64,000 nt of DNA from Flabesymbios commensalis (Eukaryota > Annelida > Polychaeta > Terebellida > Flabelligeridae). Below are positions 12,124 to 24,582 of this stretch, in pieces (position 1 is the first letter of the stretch; every line of letters starts with the position of its first letter). The notes below the pieces were generated by a model, which searched no databases, was not told the origin of the DNA, and worked only from the letters and a program-made list of their open reading frames with translations. The position numbers and the translations under genes were made by a program. Location of the stretch: assembly GCA_964017125.1 (NCBI GenBank), contig OZ024902.1:109221188-109285187 (forward strand), given 5' to 3'.

Positions 12124-12340
12124 CCCTTTACCTACTAGTGGCATATACACACGAATGTATCGCATTAGCAAATAGTTCTCATTTATTAAGTGAACTGACG
12201 CGTTATATTTAATTGTCCATATATATTTGAAAGTACAAAATGTTTTTTTACATCTGTTCAGCTCAGTTCTGGCTACGTCGTAGCCAGAACTGAACTGATC
12301 AGATGTAAAAAAAACATCTGGACAGTGAAAAGTGGCTACT
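12120..12340. mobile_element. TTAA MITE with large hairpin, abutting copy 3 of family C
   Basis: It begins TTAACCCTTTACCTACTAGT and shares its TTAA with the preceding element. It contains a hairpin at about 12241-12330 built on TTTTTTTACATCTGTTCAG and CAGTTCTGGCTACG with matching right arm. The right end (CAGTGAAAAGTGG) is degenerate, so the end point is approximate. Confidence 0.6.
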
Positions 12341-13440
12341 GTCGTATGTCTGTTGATGCTGCTTTAAAACGTATCGCTGTTGAAGATGGGTGATATACAT
12401 TTTACAAATCGTCTCATGAGATCTGATATTCATCCCGATCTTTTACTCAAGTATGTAGGAATTTTATAATAAAATACACAATCTCTCAAATAAAATATAT
12501 TAGAAAAGATAAATCTAATGGTAATTGCGATATTAATTAGTTGAGCTCAAATTTTAAAAATAATCATAAGTTCATAACTTACCAAGTTAAATATCAAGTG
12601 AGTTGAAATTACTCATATCAAAAAAATTGGGAGCAAAAATTTTCATTTTTTTATTAAGCACAACTTTTACACACGAGAGCCAACATTTTATGCGCTAATC
12701 AAATGGATTGAAGACGATCATAATCATGATTGGAGCTCACAAAGGTAAAACAAAATGATTTTGCTCTATGTAATCAAAACCGACCAATGACGACAACTAG
12801 TCAGACGTGAATCACCAACCGTCGATTTCTACATTTGGACCAGACTGTCTATGATTCTTAGTTTAAACAAATGCCTGATGACCAGTTATATTATAATAGT
12901 GGGTCGGTGTACTTAAAAATATGTTAAACCACCTCAAGCAAATATTATTTGTGTTGGCTTCCGCAGTCATTATAGGATAAATCAAACAGAGTAGATATAG
13001 GCTACATGTGCAAGAACACTTGTAGATGTTGAGTGACTGGTGAAGCCAGCCTTCTAATCTGCCGCCCACGTATTGTGCGCACCACAGAGCATCACATGGA
13101 GAAAATCAATTTAACAAAACTGATGAATCAAAGTAAAATAACACGATAAAGGGCGATAGTTTAACAACAGCAGATGCTTTCATGGCAAAGTGTGACCTTC
13201 TCAATAAAGTCATGTTCCAGTTGTGTTGACACAATTCATATCTGTTTGTTTGCCCAGAACATCTGCTGTTTCATATGTAGTTTTTACCAATTATAGGTAA
13301 ATAAGATATCATGTCGATACACAGTGTTATCCCGACGATGGTACAACATTGGATGAAATCTGTGACGCTAGTCTATGGTTCAGTAATTTAGAATTATGTG
13401 TCGAATGAAAATCCAGTTTGTTGCGTCTCATCGTGCGATA
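12341..13440. other. Intergenic, nothing recognised
   Basis: AT-rich unique DNA between a TTAA MITE and a family A hairpin. Confidence 0.5.
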
Positions 13441-13548
13441 CCAGCGCACACAAGATGTTGAATCAATGTTGGTTTGACGTTGGTCCACCGTCTGCAACGT
13501 TGGACCAACGTTAAACCAACATTGCTCCAACATCTTGTGTCTGCTGGG
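13441..13548 (+). repeat. Family A hairpin, full length (108 bp)
   Basis: The ends are CCAGCGCACACAAGATG and CATCTTGTGTCTGCTGGG. The arms pair throughout with few mismatches around a TGC loop at 13493-13495, giving 52 nt left and 53 nt right. It shares its outer arms with the copy beside the Dmrt gene. Confidence 0.9.
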
Positions 13549-15299
13549 ATGCTTACTGTATCCCGTACGGTCCATCGCAGTCTTTTCCGCCACTTACATT
13601 TCTTTACTAATGGCATCAAATAATTATATGACATCGTGCTGATTTTATACTTCACACAGACATTACTGTTAATTTGTTTGGTGAATTTTAATCCTCGAAT
13701 AATCATCTCTTTCACTACTATAGCGACTAACGTAGTTTGAGGAACGTTTTCACCGGATATTTATTTAATTGTGTATACATATAATATACATAATCCGTGT
13801 TTCTTCATCGTAAAATCAAACGGATAAAACAGTTTATAGCTTCAAAGTGACGACAACACACTTCACGTGAACAACTCATTTTTTAAGATCAGTAAAACTT
13901 GAATAATTTTACTTTACTAAAAAGAATCAAGTACTCTGTATTATGTATTTCAAATACGAAATAAACTGTTGTTGTCATAAAAAGATATAATTCTAGTGAT
14001 TATGTTTTGTTCAGACAGAATGGTAGGCTAAATAATGCGATAGTCGTCTGGTTGTTCTCTGCTCCTGACCTAGACCGTTATTTTCTGCCGTGGTGGTGTT
14101 GCTAACGTTAGGTGAGCTTGGCACTCCTTGGCAACATAAACACGCTGTGTCCGACTGTCTAAATTATTCCTTTTGTCAGTCATGACTTCGGAAATGACTA
14201 TAATGTAGCTTAGTTTGGATTAAAGCTGCCCTAATTTCCGTTCAGAATGCCAATATTCTGGATCTGTTTCAAAGCAATAGAGACGACGATGTGTGCATTT
14301 TTCCCCTTTGACTTGTAGCTTTTCTATGACTTTATTTTTGGCAGCCGATCGGGCAGCCAATAAATCCGACTATCCACGTCCAAACATCATGCCTGATTTC
14401 TCATTATCTCCCTTGTTTACCAATGAATGCCGAATAATAGCGAAATAGTAGACAGACAGAAATTCATATTGGAGGTTGTGTAAAGAGAGCAGGTCTTGGG
14501 CTGTTTCCGCCTCTATGATACGCTGCTTCCTCACAGCGAATGTGCTCTGAATATCATTTGTATCATGAAGAGTCAATTTATTAAATAGTTCCGGAGGCCG
14601 CTGACGCCGAGATGTCCACTGCACACATCGACGCCATTTTGAATTACCACTTGGCTGATCTCTTTTTGTTAGCAGTAATTAAAAAAACAAGTTCCCCTTT
14701 GAGCTTTGCGCTTCATCCATATTGGGAATCATGTCACGTGAGAGGAACAATAACGCCTCTCTGGTTCTCTTTGACCTTCATCATCACTTCATCACGCCTT
14801 CAACCATATCTAAAAATGACTTATACTAAAATTACTGCATGTGATGCCTACTTCTTTTATCACATAATTATCACATAATTTTCAAATAGGCCGGATGGAT
14901 ATATATATATTATATTTTGGAACTCTTCATCTAAAACAAATGTTTATTGTAAGTGTACATTGATGTTCAACCACCTCCGTACTGCGTCATCCAATTCCTC
15001 ACCATATTTCAATCCTTTCTCCAGCAGAAATTCCTGAAGTAATTTTTCCAAACAAAGAAAAGTAAGCTGTTTGATTTCCACAGTTTGATAGACCTACCAT
15101 GGATTGGTAAGGTATAAACTATAACTATTTGTGTTCTTTTTACAAATTTCAGAATAGACCTTTGTAAATCGCACCTTTGCACATTGATAAATAACACATA
15201 TTATAAAATAAAGTTAGCAGCACTTGACGTGTCAATTTACACAGAAAAGGACCGGTTGAAATTGTCTGTGAGAAACATGACTAATTCCTTGTCAGTATT
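13549..15299. other. Intergenic, low repeat content
   Basis: From about 14040 to 14800 the base composition is more balanced and repeats are absent. Frames of 84-88 codons (14370-14624 minus, 14612-14878 plus) look random. Confidence 0.45.
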
Positions 15300-15900
15300 T
15301 GCCGAGTTAGCTTTCCTGGGGACGGGAGGTAAGATGGCGGCACGTCAGGGGGTGCGCTGGTGATTTAATTCCGGAGCGCGGCCTGTGTTCAAACAGTGGC
15401 TTCTGCTGCAGCCTGCTGCAGCCTGTTTGATCTCGGTGGATAATTCATGACGTATAACTGGCTAATCAGGCTGAGTGTGTCAATTGTGACATGTATATAT
15501 TGACTCTCCGGCGGAGTGTCCAGTCCTAAAGATCCACCTCCTGACTGCCTGACAGGCAGTCAGGAGGTGGATCCTTAGGACTATCACTCGGAGAGACGTG
15601 CTCGAAGCGAGCCATCGACGAGCAGTTAGCGGCGCACCCTCCAAACCGCCAAACAATTAACACGGCAATAATTAAACCCGCGCTTTAGCCAGCACGAAAA
15701 CTTGCCGCGGGATTAGATTGGCTTTTGTCAAATTATCCACGGATCTGGCTGAGCTGTGTGGACAAGCTCTGTGAGCAAACGAGCGGGATGTGCCGCGGAT
15801 TTACAGATTAGCAAAGAAAATCAGCTTAGATCGACTTGACGGCTCAGGTTTGTAGGCGGGAGAAAGAGACTGCTCTGTTTCACATCGGTGTTTAATTTCT
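15300..15900. promoter_or_regulatory. Candidate regulatory DNA around the 15.5-kb palindrome
   Basis: Non-repetitive and GC-balanced, with AACAATTAACACGGCAATAA and GCAAAGAAAATC words and no reading frame of note. It contrasts with the AT-rich surroundings, as conserved enhancers often do. Conservation is untested. Confidence 0.3.
15505..15594. repeat. Isolated long palindrome
   Basis: The inner arms 15522-15551 and 15553-15582 match at 29 of 30 positions around one base (CCACCTCCTGACTGCCTG on the left). A looser outer stem (CTCTCCGGCGGAGTG against CACTCGGAGAG) extends it to about 90 bp. It resembles none of the other families and lies in unique, GC-balanced DNA. Confidence 0.8.
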
Positions 15901-16324
15901 CCATTTATGTGGGCCCACTCCACAATTTGTTCGCCCATTTTATGGCTAGCTCCACGTTACTGGGAGTATTAAGGTATGATAAAGACATATGTAACAGGGT
16001 TGAAACTAGAACCATTGACCCTGAGATTTAGAGGCATGTTTGACACCAATGCATTGAAGTCGTAACTGTACAATATGCACATGTATACATACATGTTATG
16101 GTTGAAAATATAATATTCAAAGTTACATCTTAAAGACACAGCTTAACATAAAGCATAGTATGCTAAGCACCAAAATGTTCAGACTAATTTTCATGGTAGA
16201 TCACACATAAGTGCATTCAGAAGTATTTGAAATCTTATATGATTATAATAGGGATAAAACATAGTGAGAACTAAATATCCATACCTGGCCCAGTATATTT
16301 TTATCCGTAGCTAATATACATATA

Positions 16325-16530
16325 GCTACCTAACCAGCTAACCAACCATGCAATCAACTAACCAACCAACCAACAAACAAACAATCCAAACAAACCAGAA
16401 AGCCAAACAACCAACATACCGAGGACCAAACAACTAACCAACCCAGCCAACAAACGAACCAATTAACCAACCAAACAATCAACCAACCAGCCAGCCAACC
16501 AAGCAAATTAACCAACCGACCGACCGACCC
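16325..16530 (+). repeat. AACC-rich simple repeat
   Basis: Imperfect (AACC)n with interruptions (CAACTAACCAACCAACC, AACCGACCGACCGACC). Confidence 0.9.
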
Positions 16531-17237
16531 CTCCATAGATGTTCTTTTTTCCATTTTTCCATAGACATGATGAATGTGAGCCCACAAACACACATTATGT
16601 ACTCCGGACGACACAGCTGCTTTAAATTTGTTCGAGCTTCTATACTGTGCCGTCAGTGTGAATTATATTTTGGTGTGTGTGTGAGGGGGGGGGGGTGTAT
16701 TATATTCTTAAACTTAATCACACAAACTTAACCTTCAGAAACTAAATTCAATGTTAATGATGTCTAACATGAATGACATAAAAACTATTGATGTCAGTTT
16801 AAACTAAAGTCTGAACCGATGATCAGCTCATCTTGGGTGAAGGTATCTAGACGAGTCGAGGTAGCCATTGAACAAAGTTGGGATTGATGTCAGTAAATGT
16901 CCCATGTCCATTAATACTAATCACACACTGCGAAATCACACACACGTATATATCCCTGATCTGTCCACATGCAACAATGCAACTCACGGTATATTGTCCA
17001 AACTAAACTTGTTGGGAAAACACCGTGTGTCTATTCAATAGAGACTACACCGTTCACATAGCCAGCAGATGTTTGTTCCAGACACACTGTCAACAAATTA
17101 CCAGACGACAGTCTTTGTCCACAACTGCTAAACAGTGGTAAAGGTGAGGCCTCCCCTTAACAAATACAACCAGTTGGTTTAGTGTTGGCCCAATATTATC
17201 CGACACATGCCAGCGTTCAAGACATGACATGTATGTC

Positions 17238-17345
17238 ACAGTAAACAGGATACGTTGACCCACTGTTGTTTTAATGTTAGGCCACCGTCGAAGACGGTGG
17301 ACCAACATTAAGACATGAGTGGGTCAACGTCTCTTGTTTACATGA
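17238..17345 (-). repeat. Family A hairpin, full length (108 bp)
   Basis: GTAAACAGG and CGTTGACCCACT on the left face AGTGGGTCAACGT and TTGTTTAC on the right. Core CCACCGTC-GAA-GACGGTGG. Its outer stem (GACCCACT/AGTGGGTC) is unlike other copies but matched. A family B hairpin follows 112 bp later. Confidence 0.85.
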
Positions 17346-17456
17346 TTGTGTTGTGATGGCTTGTGGGTGCACGTAAACTCCTGCATGGATTATGTTTGTG
17401 TTGTACTCGCTAGGCGGCAGTTGAGCTCTAGCCTCACGCACTTGTCAACATTGCCG

Positions 17457-17521
17457 TGCAATGCCGAACGGTAATAACTGCTTACTTTACAAGTAAGCAG
17501 TTACTGCATTTGGCTTTGCAG
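17457..17521. repeat. Family B hairpin
   Basis: The inner stem TAACTGCTTACTT-TAC-AAGTAAGCAGTTA is perfect. The outer stem has one indel and several mismatches (TGCAATGCCGAACGG against TTTGGCTTTGCA). Confidence 0.85.
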
Positions 17522-17644
17522 AGCGGAAGAGGCGGTCACTGCTCAGCCAACAACACAGCTATTACTTAGCCAGGTATCTATTATGTTCAGTGGTCAGTCT
17601 GCAATGATAACATATATTTTCCAAAGTAGATATCGTTTTAGCCG

Positions 17645-17910
17645 AATCTATATATATATGACCTTCCACAGTGGCTCCTTCACATGGGTCCAGAAAATCG
17701 GGATTTGAATCCCACCTAGGCCTTGATGTTGGGAATCCTAGTTTCATTTGAATTAAATTTTTAGTGCTCCAAACGGTTAAAATGTACATAGTGCATACAT
17801 GTGCAGTGTGAACTATGTACTGTGCATTATAAACCTGTCTTGAAGACATTCAAAGTAGTAGGGCTTAATTCCGACATTGGGCTTCCTACTGGTGCGAAGT
17901 TGCATTTTGT
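17645..17910 (+). mobile_element. tRNA-derived SINE, ACTC-tail family, copy 1
   Basis: CAGTGGCTCCTTCACATGGG and GGGATTTGAATCCCACC look like pol III A- and B-box regions. The 3' part has GACATTGGGCTTCCTACTGG and GCGAAGTTGCA, matching GACTTCGGGCTTCCTTCTG and GCGATATTGCC in the copy at 58990. The ACTC tail is absent here. Confidence 0.6.
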
Positions 17911-18770
17911 TACCTGTTTAAAGATGGGCTATTGCATTTTTGCGGATCGGGTCTTCTGAGTCATTGGAACTAAAATAAATTATTCGATCTTCAAATGAAA
18001 AATGTTTGTTTAACTTTTTACCCAGTTAAAATTATATTAATTATCAGATACAAGATCATGTAGGCCCTAGTTTATGTGATTTCCACTAAATTAAGGTGTG
18101 GGGGATCACTTTCGTGGTATAAATAATATTTATTTCAAGAGGATTGCATTGTAGCTACAAAAAGCTAATCGAATGGTTTCGTAGTTTATTTATCATTATG
18201 CATTAGATAGGGCCTATACGTTTTTTAATTATGTTACGTAAATGCATCAACCAGCCTGATAGTTTGATATGGCTTTTTGTACCTAAGTACTGTTTTCTAC
18301 CCCTGTGACAAATTGTCTCATGTCAATTAGTTTAGAATGAACCAGCATACTTGGTCCAAATCTTTGTGGGGTACACTAGAAAAAATGTTAAATTCATCTG
18401 TTAGATTAAAATAAGAGTAGGCCTACTAGAATATGGTACAATGCTAAACATATGTCGGAGATCACTAGGCTTGACGTTATCCGGTAATTTATCACCACAT
18501 GAATTATCCCTCCAAGATACGTTGCCAGACACTTGCATCACTGAGTCACAAAACCATCACGTGATCAACTCAATTGAAAGCAGTATAAAGAAACAATTCA
18601 CTAGTAAAAGGTACAATTTTTAACACAACCGACAGATTCACAGGTGGCAACACTGTGCTGATGTTATTTGTTGTGACGGTATGGCTCCTCTCAACTTACT
18701 GTAGTCTTAGGACATGATGATCACTGTTTTGATTATCACCTCTTGCATCGCCACAGGTATTATGTGGACG

Positions 18771-19640
18771 AATTACCACATGGTATATCTGACATTGCAG
18801 AGATTCATTACATGGTATATTTGCAGAGATTCACCACATGGTTTATCTCACATTGCAGAGACTCACCACATGATATATCTAACGTTGCAGAGATTCATTA
18901 CATGTTATATTTGCAGAGATTCACCACATATTATATCTGACAATGCAGAGATTCATCACATGTTATATCTAACATTGATTCATTACATGGTATATTTTCA
19001 GAGATTCACCGCATGATAATATCTAACATGGCAGAGATTAATTACATGGTATATTTGCAGAGATTCATCGCATGATAATATGTAACATGACAGAGATTCA
19101 TTACATGGTATATTTGCAGAGATTCATCGCATGATAATATGTAACATGACAGAGATTCATTACATGGTATATTTGCAGAGATTCTTCGCATGATAATATC
19201 TAACATGGCAGAGATTAATTACATGGTATATTTGCAGAGATTCATCGCATGATAATATGTAACATGACAGAGATTAATTACATGGTATATTTGCAGAGAT
19301 TCATCGCATGATAATATGTAACATGACAGAGATTCATTACATGGTATATTTGCAGAGATTCACCACATGTTATATCTGACAATGCAGAGATTCACCACAT
19401 GTTATATCTAACATTGATTCATTACATGGTATATTTGCAGAGATTCACCGCATGATAATATCTAACATGGCAGAGATTAATTACATGGTATATTTGCAAA
19501 GATTCCCTACATGGTATATCTGACATTACAGAGATTCATTACATGGTATATCTAACATTGCAGAGATTCATTACATGGTAGGCCTACATTTGCAGAGATT
19601 CACCACATGTTATATCTGACATTGCAGAGATTCACCACAT
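18771..19640. repeat. Minisatellite with 59-bp dimeric unit
   Basis: Alternating half units of about 29-30 bp, CAGAGATTCATTACATGG-type and CAGAGATTCATCGCATGA-type, form a 59-bp higher-order unit that is regular at 19034, 19093 and 19152. The half units at both ends are less ordered. Stray diverged units occur at 20130-20190. Confidence 0.9.
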
Positions 19641-21084
19641 GGGCGACCCCCCCCCCCCCTTTATAAACGTGCCCAGACAGCCGGATAATAGGTTTCGCTG
19701 TACAATTTAATGCTGAAACGTAGTACCGCAGACTTTCGCTCAGCTGTTCTATCCTCAGGGCGGATAGTCCCCATGCATAGTAACAATAGTTTGAGGGTAA
19801 CATCCAAATGTTGAGCATAATGTCAAGCACTCTATTACCGGACTAGTTTCAGGGCCTACCATAGAGCCACATCGCGAACACTTATGTGACATGTGTATTA
19901 GCACCACAGCTGTTCAGAGGAACCGAGGTAACCTACTCGCTTACCAATCCGCCCATGAGGATTATGTCCAAACTGGAGGAGGCTGCAATTTCTTTTGGAT
20001 GGTTCTTGGACTAATGATTCTGTACTATCATGATCATGCCATGCAACATACGGATCAAATCCCTAATGAGCTGACTTTGGGGTCAAAAACTAGTACCACT
20101 GGTAACCATCCCAGCCAGTACCCCTCACCGCATGGTATATTTACATTGCAGGATACGCATATACCATGGTATGACGTTGCAGCGATTAATCACGATCAAC
20201 CCTTCTAGCTGTGTAATTACATGTAATGATATTTTCATCTACAAAAAGGTAGGTCGATTTAGCGCAACCCGATCAAACTTAACCGTCTGAAAATTAGGCC
20301 TACTCCTGATATGGTGAGACTTGTAAGTCAATATAAATCCACAGCCATATTACACGCTCAAATTTAGAAAGAGGAATAGGCCAATAAAAAAGTAGAAATA
20401 TTATCACAGGTCTATTTTTTATATATGTATCCAGCATGAAGAGAGGGCATCAGATTGTTCATGACTTCTTTCTTAGCCCAGCTTAAAAAGCCTGATCAGA
20501 TGGAAACCGGTCACACATTAATTTTTCATATTTGCAGTTAGGTACTCTCAGTTTGGCCTACTCTCTGTAATTGCCCCATATGAGATTCTGGACGCATTTA
20601 TTTCCTCACTCCCTTTAACTAAGAAAAACGATTCAATCTGCAGCGTAGAGGAGTATTTATAAATGTTACATCACTGTCTCACGCTGTAGCATTATGCCAC
20701 ATGACATGATGGTCATTAGCATCTATACTCGTGTTTGGTTTGTGTGAGTTGGTTTGATGTTGTGTCGTGTTTAGGGCATGTAGTGGGAGATTATAGTGGG
20801 CAGGTCAACAGGAGAGGAGACATTGTGGCTGACTCTGCTCTCCACACAAGTACACCACTAGTCCACAGTCAACACCAAACATATCCTTCTGAAAAAGTGT
20901 CCATACACCACTGTTCAGTTAATGATATACAACTACAAGATGTCCAGAGATCTGAGTAAGCACTTGTACTTAACCTTTTCATCGCTAGTCACCAATATAC
21001 TCATAGTTTAATCTTTATATTAGGAGTTTAAATGGTAACTGTCAAGTATAAAACGTGTCTTTATCAGCGACATATCAGAATAAT
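19641..21084. other. Intergenic, mostly unrecognised
   Basis: A C-run at 19648 follows the minisatellite. Diverged minisatellite units lie near 20130-20190, and TTAACCTTTTCATCGCTAG at 20970 looks like one end of a TTAA MITE without a partner. Confidence 0.45.
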
Positions 21085-21245
21085 TGAATATCCAGGAGGT
21101 CTTGTAATCAAATCGTGTCATAACATTTTAATTGATAGCATTGCTTTGATGGCCTGTTTGTTACATTCATACCTTGATAACTGCTACGTTACCAGGCAGC
21201 CTGTCTAACCTGCAGTGTGGACCATTGACTGAAGAACAATTGACA
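21085..21245 (+). repeat. Diverged dispersed repeat, copy 1
   Basis: TCCAGGAGGTCTTG, AATCGTGTCA, ACGTTACCAGGCAGCCTGTC and ACCATTGAC appear in the same order at 22560-22715. The two copies are in direct orientation about 1.5 kb apart and are old. Confidence 0.6.
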
Positions 21246-21959
21246 CTATCATATCTAAAATAATATGAGCCATTTTTGTTCTCTACTAGACTAGGTCATA
21301 AAAGAACCGTATTAAAACGCCTCTGGCAATGTTATGCGTAGGCCTATAGTTTTATTTCAAAAGTTACAAATCATCCAGTGGATTATTATTATTTTGTCAA
21401 CCACACTGTGTAAATGATGTATTTGATCCAATATTTACATGATATAATATTAGACGTAGTATGGGAAGGCATTGCAAAATCTTGTCCAGAATGTAGACAT
21501 AGCAAAGATATGTCACATCCACAAACTTCTTTTATATTATGTTTACATATAAACAGGAAGGTAAGCCCGTGTAGTCAACGTATTATTAACATTTATCGTT
21601 GCAAAATTTAAAGCCTGATTAATTATTTTTGAAATGACTTTAAAAATAGGGTCATATCAGGGGGTGATCTCATGATAATGGTTCACATACTATCGTGTAT
21701 ACATAATAATTAGTCACTGGCGATTACGACCAAATGATGACCAATTGAAATTGATCTGAATTTACATCACAGCTGGTTCGATTATATATATTACGTTGTC
21801 AAATCTATTTCTCACATTCTCGGAAATGTGTGATCTATTTTAGCGCTGTTTCATCTGTTGGTTTAAATCAAAAAAGGAAAAGATGAAAAAAGGAAGAGGA
21901 GGGAGAGAATCAAAAGGGGGATGTGACAAGAAAGGGAAGAAGGGGGTGTAGGAGTGAGA

Positions 21960-22271
21960 AAACGCAGGAGAAGCGAGAGGAGAATAACGATGAAGAGGAG
22001 AAGAAGGACGAGGAGGATGAGGAGGAGGATGAGGAGGAGGAGGAGGAGGAGGAGGAGGAGGAGGGCGACATGGAGGAGGAGAAGAAAGAGGAGGAGGAGG
22101 AGGACGAGGAGGATGAGGAGGAGGATGAGGAGGAGGAGGAGGAGGAGGAGGGGGAGGAGGGCGAGATGGAGGAAGAGGAGGAAGAGGAGGAGGAGGAGGA
22201 GGAGAGGAAGATAAAGAGGAGGAGGAGGAGGAGGAGGAGGAGGAGGAGGAGGAGGAGGAGGAGGAGGAGAC
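21960..22271. repeat. GGA/GAG polypurine tract
   Basis: About 300 bp of almost pure purine on the plus strand (GAG, GGA, GAA triplets), flanked by a purine-rich lead-in from 21870. Long Glu, Arg, Pro and Ser reading frames on both strands come only from this tract. Confidence 0.95.
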
Positions 22272-22559
22272 TCGACCATCTACATACATTGCTGTATTTG
22301 TTATATTTACCATAATATACACTTAAGATTATTATCACATGACAATGTAACCATGATTTCAATTAAACTATGTATAGCTTCTGTAATTTAAGGATGATTG
22401 ATTTGATGTTTCTGATTTGTCGCAAAAAAAACGGCAATAATTTTTTCTATTAGGCATGATATTTGTTAACATAGCTGGTGGCTGACTTATCATGTATGAT
22501 ACAATACCATCTTTATTGCATCCAAGTCACGTATTGCTGGTGCAAAGAATTCGCTGGAA

Positions 22560-22715
22560 TGTTAACATCCAGAAGGTCCTGTTCCAAAATCGTGTCCCAG
22601 TATCTTCACAGTGTTTGTGATTTGTTCTGTTACAAGCTCAACTACCACGTTACCAGACAGATTGTCTATGTCCTATGTAGACAATGTTGCCACTGAAGTA
22701 TCATTGACCCTGCCA
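22560..22715 (+). repeat. Diverged dispersed repeat, copy 2
   Basis: TCCAGAAGGTCCTG, AATCGTGTCC, ACGTTACCAGACAGATTGTC and ATCATTGAC match copy 1 at 21085. No family is recognised. Confidence 0.6.
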
Positions 22716-23092
22716 TGTTTAAATGGACACTTGTGTGGATACGAATTTCTTTAGTTTGTTTATTTAACCAACAAGGTGACTAGAAATGATTTGAAAATAA
22801 AAGTAACATTTTAAAATTATGTGCCAGATTTTTTCAGCGGCAAAATTTAAAATAGTACTTTATTTTCACAGTTCCATGCCACGGGTATGTGAGCTGCTTA
22901 CAGTTCTGGATCACGCCGCCCTTGTCCTCATGGATCAGGGCCGGCTAGTTGACTCACAGTCACAGACACAACTCTTGAACAAAGCTCTCACATCCACAAC
23001 TTAGATAAATCTCCTCAAGGTTTCATGCCATGTATCAGGCGAGGGAGCTCAGACTTACACCACTTCTACTACATCAGCAAATACCTACCTTC

Positions 23093-23169
23093 TGATAGAA
23101 GACATTGGCTTCATCCTGGGCCAGCGGTGAAAGCCGCTGGCCCAGGATGAAGCCAACGTATTCTGCTGG
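23093..23169. repeat. Family A hairpin, 77-bp subtype
   Basis: Arms 23105-23127 and 23134-23156 are perfectly matched over 23 nt (TTGGCTTCATCCTGGGCCAG). The outer right end ACGTATTCTGCTGG matches the 77-bp copy at 25707, which supports a separate short subtype. Confidence 0.8.
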
Positions 23170-24342
23170 AAGAGGTCTGTTTGAACATAAGGATATGTTG
23201 GATGTTTGCAGTATGCTTGTCTGAAACAGTGGAGTGTTTGTCATCAGATTCTTTGTAGTCAGTGTGTCTGTTATAATGTTGACATGCATGGGGGGAGGGG
23301 GACATGAAAACGAATGGACACATGCTGTGAATTAGCGATGGTAGAATGCCAGCGAGCGTACATGTGTGTTACCGAGGATGTAATTATCTGAATGAAAATG
23401 CGATATAATAAGAATGTAATCGCTACATGATCCACATCATTAGGAAATATATTTTTAGAAAATAAATTTAAATGGAATATCGTTATTATTATTTTAGCAT
23501 TATACATTCATATACACTGATATATACTTATTAAGCTCATTCATTTCATTTTTTATAATACTTAGGTGAGAAAGTACATGGTGGATTGGAAAAGTACTAC
23601 AATGGACACAAACCTTAATTTCAGCTATATTGTATTAGGTTGTGGTTTAAAATATGTTGCCTGTAGTTTGCACGTAAGAATACCAACGTACGCTTTAAAG
23701 AAAAATTTCACACCGACCATTTAGCTCCACCAGGTATATAGCCCTACTCGTTATAATAAGTATACAAACGCAAATTGAGGATACAATACATGTAAGATAT
23801 AAGAGTTTGTTGGACTTTTACCATTAGTATTAACACACATTACATCACTTGGGAAATTTCCTCAAATTAAACATAATGATATCCCACTCCGTTCAATAGT
23901 AGCTGCCATCTACAAACAATTAACAGCTTTGTGTTGTGGGAGAAAAAGCAGTGAGGGCTGTCATATGTTTAATTCTAAAACCTAATCATAGTCGATGGTG
24001 TATTCACTCATGTACCAGGGGAGAAATTATAATGCGGCTGATATTAACAAATAATGTAAGAATTAAAGAATTAGCAAAATTAATAAACATGTGTATTTCC
24101 TTCGTGAAAACACGTGCGCTCACACCTCTGATCTTGTTGCTCTGCATCACGTATTGTACTTGTCATTTACTCATTTTTTACACCTTTTACCTCTTAATAA
24201 TGATGGGGAGTTTTTATAAGTATAGCGCAGATACAATGTAATTCTGCGCGCTTCACACACATTACCTCTGGTCACTGGACTAGCTCATTCATGTACTATT
24301 TGAACTCCCCGTGGAGCTTGCATCACTGCGACCATTTGGATG
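23170..24342. other. Intergenic, nothing recognised
   Basis: AT-rich. The 101-codon frame at 23936-24241 is unconvincing. Confidence 0.5.
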
Positions 24343-24582
24343 CTATAAATTTGGCGTACATACTGACATCTCTGTCATTTTACTCTGAGTGACGCAAAAC
24401 ACGTGAAGATGAAATGCCTTGCCCATGGATACATCATCAAAACAACGATGTCCCAACATTGAGAGGGTAGACATGACATTTTTCTGAAGAACGGCATCAA
24501 GCGGGGATTGAACCCGCATTGCAGGCAGTCGCTGCAGCCACTGCAAAGCGCCACGCTCTAACCATTGTGCCACGTCCCTCTT
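24343..24582 (-). mobile_element. tRNA-derived SINE with clear A and B boxes
   Basis: On the minus strand TGGCACAATGG (24572-24562) is an A box and GGTTCAATCC (24514-24505) is a B box. The T-arm-like GCGGG-TTCAATC-CCCGC is intact. The acceptor stem cannot close (GGGACGT has no partner) and the anticodon region is too long, so it is a SINE head and not a tRNA gene. A body of about 150 bp follows, with GGGCAAGGCATTTCATC. Confidence 0.75.

Noticed and set aside
18771-19640. CRISPR-like array
   Set aside because: The 59-bp repeat has no unique spacers, and the genome is eukaryotic. It is a minisatellite.
21840-22362. Long Pro-, Ser-, Glu- and Arg-rich reading frames on both strands
   Set aside because: All come from the GGA/GAG tract, which stays open in every frame; no codon pattern or flanking gene structure supports a protein.
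24500-24582. tRNA gene
   Set aside because: A and B boxes and a T-arm are present, but the acceptor stem cannot close and the spacing between the boxes is too long. It is the head of a SINE.
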